This document shows positions 16,517 to 25,600 of a DNA stretch of 33,629 nt, one piece after another. The notes beneath the pieces were generated by a model. That model was given only the letters and a program-made list of their open reading frames with translations, was not told the DNA's origin and searched no databases. Position 1 is the first letter of the stretch. Every line of letters begins with the position of its first letter. The stretch is from CAYYHA01 sp964471535 (GTDB lineage: Bacteria; Myxococcota; Myxococcia; SLRQ01), in assembly GCA_964471535.1 (NCBI GenBank), contig CAYYHA010000024.1, positions 1 through 33,629 on the forward strand, given 5' to 3'. A program made the position numbers and the translations under genes.

Positions 16517-17278
16517 TTGAGCGAGCTCGGCCGGCGCGTGCGCCGGGCCCGCGAGGCCCGGGGCTGGTCGCGGCGGCAGCTCTCCCGGGCCAGCGGGGTC
16601 AGCGAGCGCTACCTCTCCGACCTCGAGGCGGGGCGGGGCAACATCTCGGTGGTGCGCCTCGCCGAGGTGGCCTTCGCGCTGGGCCAGTCGCCGAAGGCCT
16701 TGCTTCCCGATCTCCCCGCCCCGCGGATCGTCGCCCTCCTGGGGCTGCGGGGGGCGGGCAAGACCACCCTCGGGCGTCGCCTGGCGCAGCGCCTCGGGGT
16801 GCCCTTCGTGGAGCTGGACCGCGAGGTGGAGCGCGCCGCTGGGATGTCCCTCGAGGAGATCTTTGAGATCCACGGGGAGGGGTACTACCGCCGCCTCGAG
16901 CGAGAAGCCCTCGACGCGGTGCTCGAGCGCCCTGCGCCCTTCGTCCTGGCCACTGGCGGCGGCATCGTCGGCAACGCGCCCGCCTACGAGCGCCTGCTCG
17001 CCACCTGCTGCACCGTGTGGCTGCGGGCGAGCCCCGAGGACCACTGGGAGCGCGTGCTGGCGCAGGGCGACCGCCGGCCCATGCAGGACAATCCGAAGGC
17101 GATGGAGCAGCTCCGTGCGCTCCTTGCCGCGCGTGAGCCCCACTACGCCCGGGCCGAGCACATGGTGGATACCAGCCGCCTCGGGGAGGCGGGGGCGCTC
17201 GAGGCGCTTTTGGGCGCGGTGGGGAAGGCGGCCGAGCCTGGCCCGCCGAGCGCGGGGGCATCGAACGCCGGGGCGTGA
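16517..17278 (+). CDS. boxR: BoxR-type transcriptional repressor (XRE helix-turn-helix plus shikimate-kinase-like domain)
   Basis: The protein is 253 aa from TTG 16517, chosen for its GGAGG; GTG 16499 gives 259 aa. The N-terminal helix-turn-helix is GRRVRRAREARGWSRRQLSR, then GVSERYLSDLEAGRGNISVV. After a short linker comes a shikimate-kinase-like P-loop domain: Walker A GLRGAGKTT, VELDREVERAAGMSLEEIFE, EGYYRRLEREAL and LATGGGIVGN. In studied members this domain binds benzoyl-CoA as inducer and is not an active kinase. The protein should repress boxCB and itself through the two dyads in the divergent promoter region, with benzoyl-CoA relieving repression. Its stop is followed by an FHA-protein gene. 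Confidence 0.95.
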   Translation: MSELGRRVRRAREARGWSRRQLSRASGVSERYLSDLEAGRGNISVVRLAEVAFALGQSPKALLPDLPAPRIVALLGLRGAGKTTLGRRLAQRLGVPFVELDREVERAAGMSLEEIFEIHGEGYYRRLEREALDAVLERPAPFVLATGGGIVGNAPAYERLLATCCTVWLRASPEDHWERVLAQGDRRPMQDNPKAMEQLRALLAAREPHYARAEHMVDTSRLGEAGALEALLGAVGKAAEPGPPSAGASNAGA

Positions 17279-17358
17279 GTCCCGCTGCGCGCCGCCACAC
17301 CCCATCGCGCCAGCGTGGGCGGCAGGGAATGTCCGGGCGGGGTGGTAGCGTGGAGGCC

Positions 17359-18432
17359 ATGGGGGAGGAGACGACCCGCATTCCCCACCTCGACGACCAC
17401 CGCCGGCAGCTGCGGCAGCAGGGGGACGGCGATGCGGGCCCTACCTCCGTCCTCGGGGTGCAGCAGTTCTTCCGGGAGCGCAGCAGCGGCCGGCCCCGGC
17501 CCTCCCACTTCGAGGTCTTCCAGAGGACCTGGCCCTGCCTCTACCAGCGGGCACGGTCGACGAAGCGGCCCGGGGTGGCCGTGGCCCTCTTCGATCCCGA
17601 GGCGGGACGGGTCGAGACCGCGATCCTCCGGGCGCAAGACGCCGGGGATGCCAAGGTGCCCGGTCACCTGGTGGTGGGCCACCATCCCCTGGCCGATCTC
17701 CATGCCGCGGACACGGTGCTGGGCCTGCGCCACGCGGTCCTCATCGACGTCCCGGGAGAGCCCGCCTACCGGCTCGTCGACCTGGCGAGCCTTGCGGGGA
17801 CGCGGGACGCCGATGGAGATGCGCTCCGCGCCGCCCGCGTCCAGGGCTTCGGCGCCTTCGAACTCGGTCGCTCGTACCTCCACGCGGTGCCCCTCGAGGC
17901 CGCCCGCGCACTGCCGCCGGCGCCCGAGGCAGCGTGGGCGCGCCTCCCCGAGCCCGGCCTGACGATGCTCCCGCGCACCGGCCGGCGGGACGGCGGCGTG
18001 GAGGGGCTCACCGTCGTGGATCTTCTCGGAAGCACGGGGGGGCCAGCGCACTCCACGAGCTGCTCGGCATCGGTACGGCCGGTCGCCGAGCTGTGCTTCG
18101 TCCGGGTCGGCCAGCCGAAAGAGGAGGGAAATACGGTTCCCGTCTATGGTGGGATGCTCCGCGAGGGGATCCTCCTAGGCCGCTACGATCGCTGCGACGC
18201 GATGCTCGGTGAACAGTCGCTCTCCCGCATGCACGCCCTCGTTCTGCGCCTGTGCGGCGAGGTGTACCTCCTCGACCTCGCCTCGGTCAACGGCTGCTAC
18301 TGGGAGGTGGACGGACCGGGGGAGGAGTGGGACGTCGGCGAGGTACTGGACCGGCGGCGGGTGTTTCGCCTCGACCGGCCGATGAGCTTCCTTCTCGGGG
18401 CGACCTCCCGCCTGTACTGGACGCCGCGTTAG
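17359..18432 (+). CDS. FHA-domain protein with unrecognised N-terminal domain
   Basis: The protein is 357 aa from ATG 17359 (GGAGG two nt earlier); ATG 17329, GTG 17350 or GTG 17275 (overlapping the boxR stop) are alternatives, so the start is uncertain. The C-terminal third is a forkhead-associated domain: GILLGRYDRCDAML, SLSRMHALVLRL, VYLLDLASVNGCYW. It keeps the Gly-Arg, Ser-Arg-x-His and Asn-Gly residues that bind phosphothreonine. The first 230 residues (for example FRERSSGRPRPSHFEVFQRT and VPGHLVVGHHPLADLH) are soluble and unrecognised. FHA proteins usually read Ser/Thr-kinase signalling; no kinase gene is in the window. A functional link to box genes is doubtful. Confidence 0.82.
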   Translation: MGEETTRIPHLDDHRRQLRQQGDGDAGPTSVLGVQQFFRERSSGRPRPSHFEVFQRTWPCLYQRARSTKRPGVAVALFDPEAGRVETAILRAQDAGDAKVPGHLVVGHHPLADLHAADTVLGLRHAVLIDVPGEPAYRLVDLASLAGTRDADGDALRAARVQGFGAFELGRSYLHAVPLEAARALPPAPEAAWARLPEPGLTMLPRTGRRDGGVEGLTVVDLLGSTGGPAHSTSCSASVRPVAELCFVRVGQPKEEGNTVPVYGGMLREGILLGRYDRCDAMLGEQSLSRMHALVLRLCGEVYLLDLASVNGCYWEVDGPGEEWDVGEVLDRRRVFRLDRPMSFLLGATSRLYWTPR

Positions 18433-18502
18433 CGCGCCTCGTCGCCCCGTCTGGCGGCGTCCGCCGCCGCGCCTTCCCCCGTGCCTCCGCCGCTGCCGCC
18501 GC

Positions 18503-19285
18503 TCAGATGCCCGAGCCGGCGGTCTTGATCACCTCACCGTCGACGTGGATGCCGCACTCGGTCTTGTCTTGGCCCGCCCAGCGTCCGGAGCGGGGATCCT
18601 CGCCGGGGGCGACCGGCCGGGTGCACGGCGCGCACCCGATGGAGGGATAGCCCTGATCGTAGAGCGCGTTGTAGGGCACCGAGCGGCGGTGGATGTAGCG
18701 CCAGATCTCCTTCTCGTCGACCGCGGCCATGGGGTTGATCTTCATCAGGCCGTTCGCTGCATCCCAGTGCAAGACGGGCACCTTCGCCCGGGTCTTGCCG
18801 TGGGCCCGGCGCAGCCCGGTGATCCACGCCTCCTTCTCCGCCAAGTAACGGCGCAGCGGCTCCACCTTTCGAAGGGCGCAGCACCGCGTGGGGTCGCGCT
18901 CCCAAAGGCGGTCGCCGTAGCGGCGGGCCTGCTCATCCAGTGACAGATTTGGACAGACGCGTACCGGCTCGAGCCCGTAGCGGTCGCGCAGGGCCTCGCG
19001 CACGGCCAGGGTCTCCTCGAAGAGGAGTCCCGTATCCAGATAGAAGACCTCGACCCGGGAGAGGAGTCCGAGGCGGTGGAGCATGTCGATGAGCACCACC
19101 GACTGCATGCCGAAAGAGCAGGCGAGCGAGAGCCCGGCGGGGACCTTCTGCACCGCCCAGCCGAGGATCTCCTCCGGAGCCCGCCCTTCGAGGCGGGCGG
19201 CCTCGCGCCGGATCCAGGCGAGCCGGTCGGGATCCGGCGCCCGGGGCGCCGGCGGCGCGGTCGAACGGGGTCCCTGTGCCAGCAT
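18503..19285 (-). CDS. cysH: Adenylylsulfate (APS) reductase, assimilatory, iron-sulfur type
   Basis: The 260-aa protein reduces adenylyl sulfate to sulfite and AMP with thioredoxin. The PP-loop region is LSLACSFGMQSVVLIDML and the nucleotide region is FYLDTGLLFEET. The cysteine pairs Cys135-Cys136 (TRCCALRKVEPL) and Cys218-x2-Cys221 (IGCAPCTRP) are the [4Fe-4S] ligands that separate APS reductases from PAPS reductases. Catalytic Cys244 lies in KTECGIH. The start at 19285 has GGAGGAT eight nt upstream, within the palindrome GAGGATCCTC. It diverges from the aminopeptidase operon across an AT-rich control region. No other sulfate-reduction genes adjoin it, though cysC is at 2790-3404. Confidence 0.95.
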   Translation of the reverse strand: MLAQGPRSTAPPAPRAPDPDRLAWIRREAARLEGRAPEEILGWAVQKVPAGLSLACSFGMQSVVLIDMLHRLGLLSRVEVFYLDTGLLFEETLAVREALRDRYGLEPVRVCPNLSLDEQARRYGDRLWERDPTRCCALRKVEPLRRYLAEKEAWITGLRRAHGKTRAKVPVLHWDAANGLMKINPMAAVDEKEIWRYIHRRSVPYNALYDQGYPSIGCAPCTRPVAPGEDPRSGRWAGQDKTECGIHVDGEVIKTAGSGI

Positions 19286-19377
19286 CTTCGAGGATCCTCC
19301 CTGCGGTGCTGCAGCGACGCGGTGCGGCCGCTGCCTCCTGTGCTTCCCCCTGCAGCCTGCCGCGTTTTCCGCAGGAT

Positions 19378-19392
19378 GTCAATATTATTGAC
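19378..19392. promoter_or_regulatory. Perfect 15-bp dyad between cysH and the aminopeptidase operon
   Basis: GTCAATA-T-TATTGAC has perfect 7-bp arms around one base in an AT-rich stretch that contrasts with the GC-rich surroundings. It is a likely binding site for a dimeric regulator. It lies about 93 bp upstream of cysH, so sulfur control is a natural guess. The regulator is unknown. Confidence 0.65.
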
Positions 19393-19394
19393 CA

Positions 19395-19423
19395 TTTAAC
19401 TAGAGGTTATGAGATCCTATAAA
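19395..19423 (+). promoter_or_regulatory. Candidate promoter of the aminopeptidase operon
   Basis: TTTAAC (19395-19400), a 17-bp spacer and TATAAA (19418-19423) form a fair sigma70-type promoter reading right. A leader of about 110 nt would precede ATG 19542. Confidence 0.5.
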
Positions 19424-19439
19424 AACAGGATGTTATGAG
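19406..19439. repeat. Inverted repeat bracketed by direct repeats
   Basis: GTTATGAG occurs at 19406-19413 and 19432-19439. Between them ATCCT (19414-19418) and AGGAT (19427-19431) form an inverted repeat around an A-rich 8-nt loop. It overlaps the candidate rightward -10 and may be a composite operator. Confidence 0.55.
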
Positions 19440-19541
19440 TAGTCTGGCTCGACGGAATCTATTTCCCTAGTGGATAGATAGACTTACAGAGACACCCACG
19501 CGGCGTTGCATCCTGGCGCGGGGGCGCGCAGGCTTCGCGCC

Positions 19542-22061
19542 ATGCTCCAGCGCAGCCCCGGTCGACTCCCCGATCTCGTCGTCCCCCGCCGCTACCAGGT
19601 CGAGCTCACGGTGGATCCGGAACGGCCGCACTTCTCCGGCGAGGTGGCCATCGAAGTGGAGCTGCGCCGCCCCACCCCACGGATCCTCCTCCACGCCCGC
19701 GATCTTCGCCTCCACACCGTCGCCTGGCGCCGGGGCGACCAGACGATCGAGGGCCGCCCCGCCGCACAGGCCCCCGAAGGCGCCTCGACCGAGGAGGGCG
19801 AGGTGTGCCTGGACTTTCCGGAGAGGCTGCCCCCAGGGCCGGCGACGCTCTGCCTCACCTGGGAGGGCACCTATGCGCAGCTCTCCGGCCTCTACCGCGT
19901 CCGCCACGGTGGGCGGTGGTACGCCTTCACCCAGTTCGAGGCGGCGGACGCGCGGCGCTGTCTGCCCTGCTTCGACGAGCCGGGGCTGAAGGTCCCCTTC
20001 TCCCTCGCCCTGACGATACCCAGCGACCTGGACGCCTTCGCCAACACGCCCGAGCGCGCGCGCGACGTGCAGGGGGCCTACGCCCGCATCGAGTTCGAAG
20101 AGACGCCCCCGCTGCCCACCTATCTCCTCGCCTTCTGTGTGGGCACCTTCGCAACCGTTCGATGTCCCGGTTCGACAGAGGTCCCCATGCGTCTCATCGT
20201 TCCCGAGGGCCTCGAGGGGATGACCGGCTTCGCCCGGGAGGCGCTTCCTCCCCTGGTGGAGACCCTCGAGTCCTACTTCGGCCGCCCCTACCCCTACGAG
20301 AAGCTCGACCTGGTGGCGGTCCCCGAGTTCGCGATGGGCGCGATGGAGAATGCGGGGCTCGTCACCTTCCGAGAGGAACTCCTCCTCGCCGACCCGAAGA
20401 CGCTCGACGAAGCCCGGCGGCGCCGCATCGCCGAGGTCATGGCGCACGAGCTGGCCCATCAATGGTTCGGAAACCTGGTCACCATGGCCTGGTGGGACGA
20501 CCTGTGGCTGAACGAGGCGTTCGCCACCTGGATGGCGGCGAAGGCGGTCGACGCCTGGCGGCCCGAGCTGGCGCAGCGCCTCGAACTCTTCCTACAGCGC
20601 CCCCGCGTGGTCGCCACCGATGCACTCCCCTCGGCGCGCTGCATCCGGCAGCCGGTCCAGACCGTGGGGGAGGCCGAGCAGGCCTTCGATGCGCTCACCT
20701 ACGAGAAGGGGGCGCTCGTTCTGGAGATGATCGAGCGCTGGATCGGGGAGGACGCGTTCCGCCGGGGTGTTCGCGCCTACCTCGACGCCCATGCGTGGGG
20801 GAATGCCCGGGCGGAGGACCTCTTTGGTGCCCTCGATGCCGCGAGCCAAGAGGACGTCTCCGGTCTGATCCGCACCTTCCTCGATCAGCCCGGCCTGCCC
20901 GAGGTGGTGCTCTCCCAGGAGGGGACGACGGTGACCCTCGAGCAACGTCCGTATCGGCTCCTCGGGCTCACCCCGCCGGCCGGTGAAGGGGCCCGGTGGC
21001 GGATCCCGGTGGAGGTGGAGGGCCGCCGTGTGCTCCTGGCGGGGCAGCGCGCCCAGGTCGAGGTGGACCGGCTCTGTCCGCATCCCAACCTGGGCGAGTA
21101 CGGCTACTACCGGTATCGGACCGACGCCGAGTGGATGGGCTGCCTCGCCGAGCGCAAGGACCTTGGGGCGCGGGAGCGCTCGGGCCTCCTCGAGAACGCC
21201 TGGGCCCAAGTGGCTGCCGGCGCTGCACCACCCAGCGCCTTCGTCGACCTCCTCGAGCGCTTCCGGGGCGAGATCGCGCGTTCCATCGTCGAGCGGCTCT
21301 GCGACGGCGTCGGCCACCTGCAGGCCACCTGGCAGCTCGAGGAGGATGGGCGCTTTGCCGCGCTCGTGGCGCATCTGCTCCTCCCCACCTTCGAACGGCT
21401 GGGCTTCGATGCCGCCGCGGAGGAGCCCGCGGACCACCGTGTCGTTCGCAGCCTCGTTCTCTTGCCCCTGGGCAGCTTCGCCCGGGCCCCGGACGTGGTC
21501 GAAGGCGCGGTGGAGCGCGCCCGCGCCTACCTGAAGGACCCGAGTCGCGTGTCCCCAGACGTCGCGCGTGCCTGCCTCGCCATCGCGGCACGCGTAGGGG
21601 CGGTCGATCTCGCCTCGCTGCGGGCGCTGCTCGCGCGAGCCAGCGACCCTTCGGTGCGCCTGGCCGCGCTTTCGGGGCTCGCCGCCCTCCCGGGCGCCGG
21701 ACGCCGGCGAGCCCTCGATCTGGTGCTTACAGGCGAGGTGCGCGCGCAGGATTTCCGGACGCTCTTCCTCACAGGACTCCACGTCGCCGAGACCCGGCGC
21801 ATCTCCTTCGAATGGCTCGCCGAGCACTTCGAGGCCCTGCGCGCGACGCAGCCGGAGTTCACCTTCATCCATCTGCCGCTCGTCCTCGGCTGGTGCACCA
21901 GCGAACCCGAGCGCGATCGGGTGCGGGCGCTCTTCGAGGCGGCCCGCATCCCCGGGGCCGAGCGCGCGATCCGTCAGGGGGTGGAGCGGAGCACCCACCG
22001 GATCGCCCTGCGGCGTTTTGGGGCGTCGGACCTAGAGCAACGATTGGAGGCCACACGATGA
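19542..22061 (+). CDS. M1 family aminopeptidase (PepN/APN type), cytoplasmic paralogue
   Basis: The protein is 839 aa from ATG 19542; TTG 19506 is possible and neither has a clear ribosome-binding site. It removes N-terminal amino acids from peptides with one zinc. The exopeptidase motif GAMENAGLVTF is near residue 266. The zinc site HELAHQWFG places His302, Glu303 and His306, with the third ligand Glu325 in NEAFATWM. The N-terminal beta domain (PRRYQVELTVDPERPHFSGE) and the helical C-terminal domain are both present. No signal peptide is seen, so it is probably cytoplasmic. The stop overlaps the next gene in ATGA; that gene encodes an exported paralogue, a tandem duplication with divergent localisation. 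Confidence 0.95.
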   Translation: MLQRSPGRLPDLVVPRRYQVELTVDPERPHFSGEVAIEVELRRPTPRILLHARDLRLHTVAWRRGDQTIEGRPAAQAPEGASTEEGEVCLDFPERLPPGPATLCLTWEGTYAQLSGLYRVRHGGRWYAFTQFEAADARRCLPCFDEPGLKVPFSLALTIPSDLDAFANTPERARDVQGAYARIEFEETPPLPTYLLAFCVGTFATVRCPGSTEVPMRLIVPEGLEGMTGFAREALPPLVETLESYFGRPYPYEKLDLVAVPEFAMGAMENAGLVTFREELLLADPKTLDEARRRRIAEVMAHELAHQWFGNLVTMAWWDDLWLNEAFATWMAAKAVDAWRPELAQRLELFLQRPRVVATDALPSARCIRQPVQTVGEAEQAFDALTYEKGALVLEMIERWIGEDAFRRGVRAYLDAHAWGNARAEDLFGALDAASQEDVSGLIRTFLDQPGLPEVVLSQEGTTVTLEQRPYRLLGLTPPAGEGARWRIPVEVEGRRVLLAGQRAQVEVDRLCPHPNLGEYGYYRYRTDAEWMGCLAERKDLGARERSGLLENAWAQVAAGAAPPSAFVDLLERFRGEIARSIVERLCDGVGHLQATWQLEEDGRFAALVAHLLLPTFERLGFDAAAEEPADHRVVRSLVLLPLGSFARAPDVVEGAVERARAYLKDPSRVSPDVARACLAIAARVGAVDLASLRALLARASDPSVRLAALSGLAALPGAGRRRALDLVLTGEVRAQDFRTLFLTGLHVAETRRISFEWLAEHFEALRATQPEFTFIHLPLVLGWCTSEPERDRVRALFEAARIPGAERAIRQGVERSTHRIALRRFGASDLEQRLEATR

Positions 22062-24790
22062 AGGCGGTGCATCTGCTCGCGGTGCCTGTGCTCGTTTGTC
22101 TATCGCTCCTTGGCCTCGGAGGCGCGCCCGGCTGCGCCTCCGGCCCAGCCCCCCATCCACCGGAGCTGCCGGCGGACGCGGAGTCTCCTCCGAGGCCACT
22201 TGCCGCGGCCCAGCTTCCGGCCGACGGGGTGGAGCCGCTTCGCTACCACCTCGAGCTGAGCATCGACCCCCGGCAGGAGACCTTCGCCGGCCGGGGCACG
22301 ATCGAGATCCGCGTGCTCCGGCGCACCCGGCGCTTCTTCCTCCACGCCGCCGAGATGAAGTCTCTCTCCCTGCAGGTGGAGCAGGGGGGTCGGGCGCAGC
22401 CGGCGACGGTGGGGCGCGTCTCCCGTGAGGTCGCTGCCGCCGACCCGGGACGCATCGCCGTCGAGCTGTCCCAACCCCTCGAGCCCGGCACCGCGCGCCT
22501 CCACGCCGTGTGGCAGGCGCCCTTCGACGCCCATCTCTCGGGGCTCTACCGCGCCTCGGAGGCCGGGCGCTGGTACGCCTACACGCAGTTCGAGGTCGCC
22601 GATGCCCGAAAGGCCTTCCCCTGCTTCGACGAGCCGCGCTTCAAGACCCCCTTCGAGATCGCGCTCACCGTTCCCGCAACCATGGATGCGGCTTCGAATG
22701 CCCCGGTGGCCTCGGTGGAGTCACAGGAGGGCGGCTTCAAGACGGTTCACTTCGAGCCCACCGCAAAGCTGCCGACCTACCTTGTCGCCTTCTACGTCGG
22801 CGACGGCGACGTCGTCGAGGGGCCCAAGGCCCCGGTGCCGGTGCATGGCTTTGCCGCCAAGGGGAAGGGGCCGCTCCTCGAGGAGGCGCTCACGATGCAC
22901 GCCGAGCTCATCGCCGAACTCGAGCGGTACTTCGATCTCCCCTTTCCCTTCCCCAAGCTCGATGCCGTGGCGGTGCTCGAGTTCGCCGCAGGCGCCATGG
23001 AGAACGCTGGTCTCATCACCTATCGGGAGGAGCTTCTGCTCATCGACCCGAAACACACCTCGGAGAAGCGGCGACGGCAGGTGGCGGCGGTGATCGCCCA
23101 CGAGCTCGCGCACCAGTACTTCGGAGACCTGGTCACGCTGGCCTGGTGGGACGACCTGTGGCTCAACGAATCGTTCGCAACGTGGATGGAGTACGAACTC
23201 TTCCGCCTCTGGCATCCCGAGTGGCATCCCGAGATCCAGCGGGTGGAGGATCGCGCGTACGCGATGCGAGCGGACGCACTGCCCACGGCGCGTCCCATCC
23301 GCCGGCCCGCACAGACACTGGGTGAGATCGAGCAGAACTTCGACGGCATCGTCTATTCGAAGGGCGCCGCGGTACTGCACATGCTCTCTCGCTGGATCGG
23401 CCCCGAGCGCTTCCAGGCGGGTCTCCGGCGCTACATGCGGGCACACGCCTACGGGTCGGCCACCGCAGAAGACCTCTTCGCCGCCCTCGGGGAGGCGAGC
23501 GGCGAGGCGGTGCGCCAGGTGGCCCGCCCCTTCATCGAGACGCCGGGCGTGCCCGAGGTGGAGGCGAAGCTCATTTGCGGGGAGGGTCCGCCCCGCCTGC
23601 GGCTGAAGCGGCGACGCTACCGGCCCCTGGGCCTCGACGCTCCGGAGCGCGATGCGGCCGCCCCCTGGTGGATCCCGGTGTGCTGGGCCGCGCCCTCGGG
23701 CGAGGGGGTGGCCCGCGGCTGCGTGCTCCTCGACCGCGACACGAAGGAAGTCGAGCTCGAGGGCGTCGCCGGCTGTCCGGCCTGGGTGCACCCCAACGCC
23801 TCCGAGAGCGGGTACTACTACTGGGCCCTTCCCGGGCCGGCGCTCGCCGCGCTGGCCGAGGGCGTTCGCGACCCCGCGAGCCGTGCCGGCCTGGTGCAGC
23901 AGGCTGAGGCCGCCCTCGATTCGGGACGTCTCCTCCCCGGAGCCTACCTGGACTTCCTCGGAGCGCTCGCCAGCTCCGAGGACCCCCGGGACGTGGGCCG
24001 AGCGGTGGATGCGGTCGGGCGGATGGTTCGCATCTGGCCGCAGCTGAAGCACGACCGCCGCTTCCAGCGCTGGGTGCGGGATCACTTCGAGAGCCGGGGC
24101 CGCGATCTCGGGCTCGATCCGAAGCCGGACGAGCCCGAGGAAGTGCGGGAACTCCGGCCTCGCTTGATGGTGCTGCTCGCGCGGGTGGGGCGTGCCCCCT
24201 GGGCCCTCGAGGGCATCGCGGCCCGCGCACGCCGCTGGCTCGAGGATCCGGAGAGCCTCGCGCCCGAGGTGCTTCCCGCCTACCTCTCGACGGCTGCCGC
24301 CGAGGGCCGGATCGCCTTCGAAACCCTACGGAAAGCGCTGGAAGGTCGCTTGACTCCACCAGTGCGCGTGGCGGTGCTCGGCGCCCTCGGTGCGCTCCCC
24401 GAGGGCGGCGGGATGGACGAGGCGCTTGCGCTGTTGCTCGGGGATGCCATCCGCAAGCAGGACCTCTTCTACGTACTCGGGCCGATGATGGGTGACGTGG
24501 AGCGCCTCCCCCACTTCTTCGGATGGCTGAAGGGGTCTTGGCGGGCCCTTGTCGCCAAGATGCCGGGCTTCGGAGGTCGCGCCGAGGTTCGGCTGCCGGC
24601 TCTCATCGGAAGCTTCTGTGACGAAGCGGGTCGCGACGAGGCGCGGGCCTTCTTCGACACCATCGCCATCGAGGGAAGCGAGCGCGCCTATGCGGAGGGT
24701 CTCGCGCGTGCGGGGCACTGCATCGCGGTGCGCCGCCACGGCGATGCCGACCTTGCGCGCTGGCTTTCCCGTATCGAAGCAGCGAAGTAG
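22058..24790 (+). CDS. M1 family aminopeptidase, lipoprotein paralogue
   Basis: The protein is 910 aa from ATG 22058, with GGAGG seven nt upstream and overlapping the preceding stop in ATGA. A lipoprotein-type signal (HLLAVPVLVCLSLLGLGGAP then Gly-Cys26) suggests envelope anchoring, although the lipobox A-P-G-C is imperfect. Core motifs match its neighbour: GAMENAGLITY, the zinc site HELAHQYFG with His348, Glu349 and His352, and Glu371 in NESFATWM. Shared blocks WYAYTQFEVADARKAFPCFD and the helical C-terminal domain with HEAT-like helices show the two are tandem paralogues. It probably trims peptides in the periplasm or at the outer membrane. An EgtC-like gene follows after 9 bp. Confidence 0.94.
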   Translation: MKAVHLLAVPVLVCLSLLGLGGAPGCASGPAPHPPELPADAESPPRPLAAAQLPADGVEPLRYHLELSIDPRQETFAGRGTIEIRVLRRTRRFFLHAAEMKSLSLQVEQGGRAQPATVGRVSREVAAADPGRIAVELSQPLEPGTARLHAVWQAPFDAHLSGLYRASEAGRWYAYTQFEVADARKAFPCFDEPRFKTPFEIALTVPATMDAASNAPVASVESQEGGFKTVHFEPTAKLPTYLVAFYVGDGDVVEGPKAPVPVHGFAAKGKGPLLEEALTMHAELIAELERYFDLPFPFPKLDAVAVLEFAAGAMENAGLITYREELLLIDPKHTSEKRRRQVAAVIAHELAHQYFGDLVTLAWWDDLWLNESFATWMEYELFRLWHPEWHPEIQRVEDRAYAMRADALPTARPIRRPAQTLGEIEQNFDGIVYSKGAAVLHMLSRWIGPERFQAGLRRYMRAHAYGSATAEDLFAALGEASGEAVRQVARPFIETPGVPEVEAKLICGEGPPRLRLKRRRYRPLGLDAPERDAAAPWWIPVCWAAPSGEGVARGCVLLDRDTKEVELEGVAGCPAWVHPNASESGYYYWALPGPALAALAEGVRDPASRAGLVQQAEAALDSGRLLPGAYLDFLGALASSEDPRDVGRAVDAVGRMVRIWPQLKHDRRFQRWVRDHFESRGRDLGLDPKPDEPEEVRELRPRLMVLLARVGRAPWALEGIAARARRWLEDPESLAPEVLPAYLSTAAAEGRIAFETLRKALEGRLTPPVRVAVLGALGALPEGGGMDEALALLLGDAIRKQDLFYVLGPMMGDVERLPHFFGWLKGSWRALVAKMPGFGGRAEVRLPALIGSFCDEAGRDEARAFFDTIAIEGSERAYAEGLARAGHCIAVRRHGDADLARWLSRIEAAK

Positions 24791-24799
24791 CGTCTCGCC

Positions 24800-25600
24800 A
24801 TGTGCCGCATGCTCGCCTACGTGGGTCCGCCGCTTCGGGTGGGACGCCTCATGCGCGAGGCCGAGCACTCGCTGGAGCGCCAGAGCTACGCACCCCGCCA
24901 CATGCTCACAGGCAGGGTCAATGCGGACGGCTTCGGCTTTGCCTGGTACCCGGAAGAGGGCGGGGAGCCGGCGCGATACCGGAGCCTGCTGCCCATTTGG
25001 GCCGACCCCAACCTCTCGGACCTCGGGCGCACGCTGCGAAGCGGCATCCTCCTCGCTGCGGTGCGCGGTGCAACGGTGCCCGGCTCCACCGGCTATGCCG
25101 ACACGCAGCCCTTTGCGAGCGGGCGGCTGCTCTTCCTCCACAATGGGTTCATCGAGTCCTTCCACACGAAGGTCATGCGCCGCCTGCGCGCAGAGCTGTC
25201 CGACGAGGTCTACGGGAGCCTGCGCGGCAGCAGTGACAGCGAGACCCTCTTCGGGCTCTTTCGGACCCTCTGCTCCGATCCCTCGACTCCTTGCGGTCTC
25301 GCGCGGGGGCTGGTCCGGACCGTCGAGAGGGCAGGCGAGCTGTGCGAGGCGGCCGGGGTGCAGGCACTTATCACCTTCCTCGTTGCCAATGGTGAGGCGG
25401 TGGTGGGCCTCCGAGCCGCGGTGGGCGCCCCCGAAGCGCCCAGCCTCTTCCTCCACCACGGCGGTTCGCACTTTCCCGGCGCGGCCCTGCTCGCCAGCGA
25501 GCCCCTCGAGGGAGAGGCCTCGGAGTGGAGCGCCGTAGCCCCGGGGCGGCCCGTCGTCCTCCGTCACACCGAGGAAGGCGCGGAGGTGGAACTGCTGTGA
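24800..25600 (+). CDS. egtC: EgtC-like class II glutamine amidohydrolase
   Basis: The 266-aa protein is an N-terminal nucleophile hydrolase. The start MCRMLAYVGPP exposes Cys2 as catalytic residue once Met is removed. NADGFGFAWY, LLAAVRGATVPG, DTQPFASGRLLFLHNGFI and SSDSETLFGL are the usual class II amidotransferase blocks in the EgtC/YafJ branch. In ergothioneine synthesis EgtC removes glutamate from gamma-glutamyl-hercynylcysteine sulfoxide. The overlap with an EgtB-like gene (GTGA) supports that reading. There is no strong ribosome-binding site. No egtA, egtD or egtE gene is in the window, so the exact substrate is less certain than the family. Confidence 0.85.
   Translation: MCRMLAYVGPPLRVGRLMREAEHSLERQSYAPRHMLTGRVNADGFGFAWYPEEGGEPARYRSLLPIWADPNLSDLGRTLRSGILLAAVRGATVPGSTGYADTQPFASGRLLFLHNGFIESFHTKVMRRLRAELSDEVYGSLRGSSDSETLFGLFRTLCSDPSTPCGLARGLVRTVERAGELCEAAGVQALITFLVANGEAVVGLRAAVGAPEAPSLFLHHGGSHFPGAALLASEPLEGEASEWSAVAPGRPVVLRHTEEGAEVELL

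Noticed and set aside
20592..24085. Minus-strand open frames opposite the two aminopeptidases
   Set aside because: No family motifs; the aminopeptidase zinc sites are intact on the other strand.
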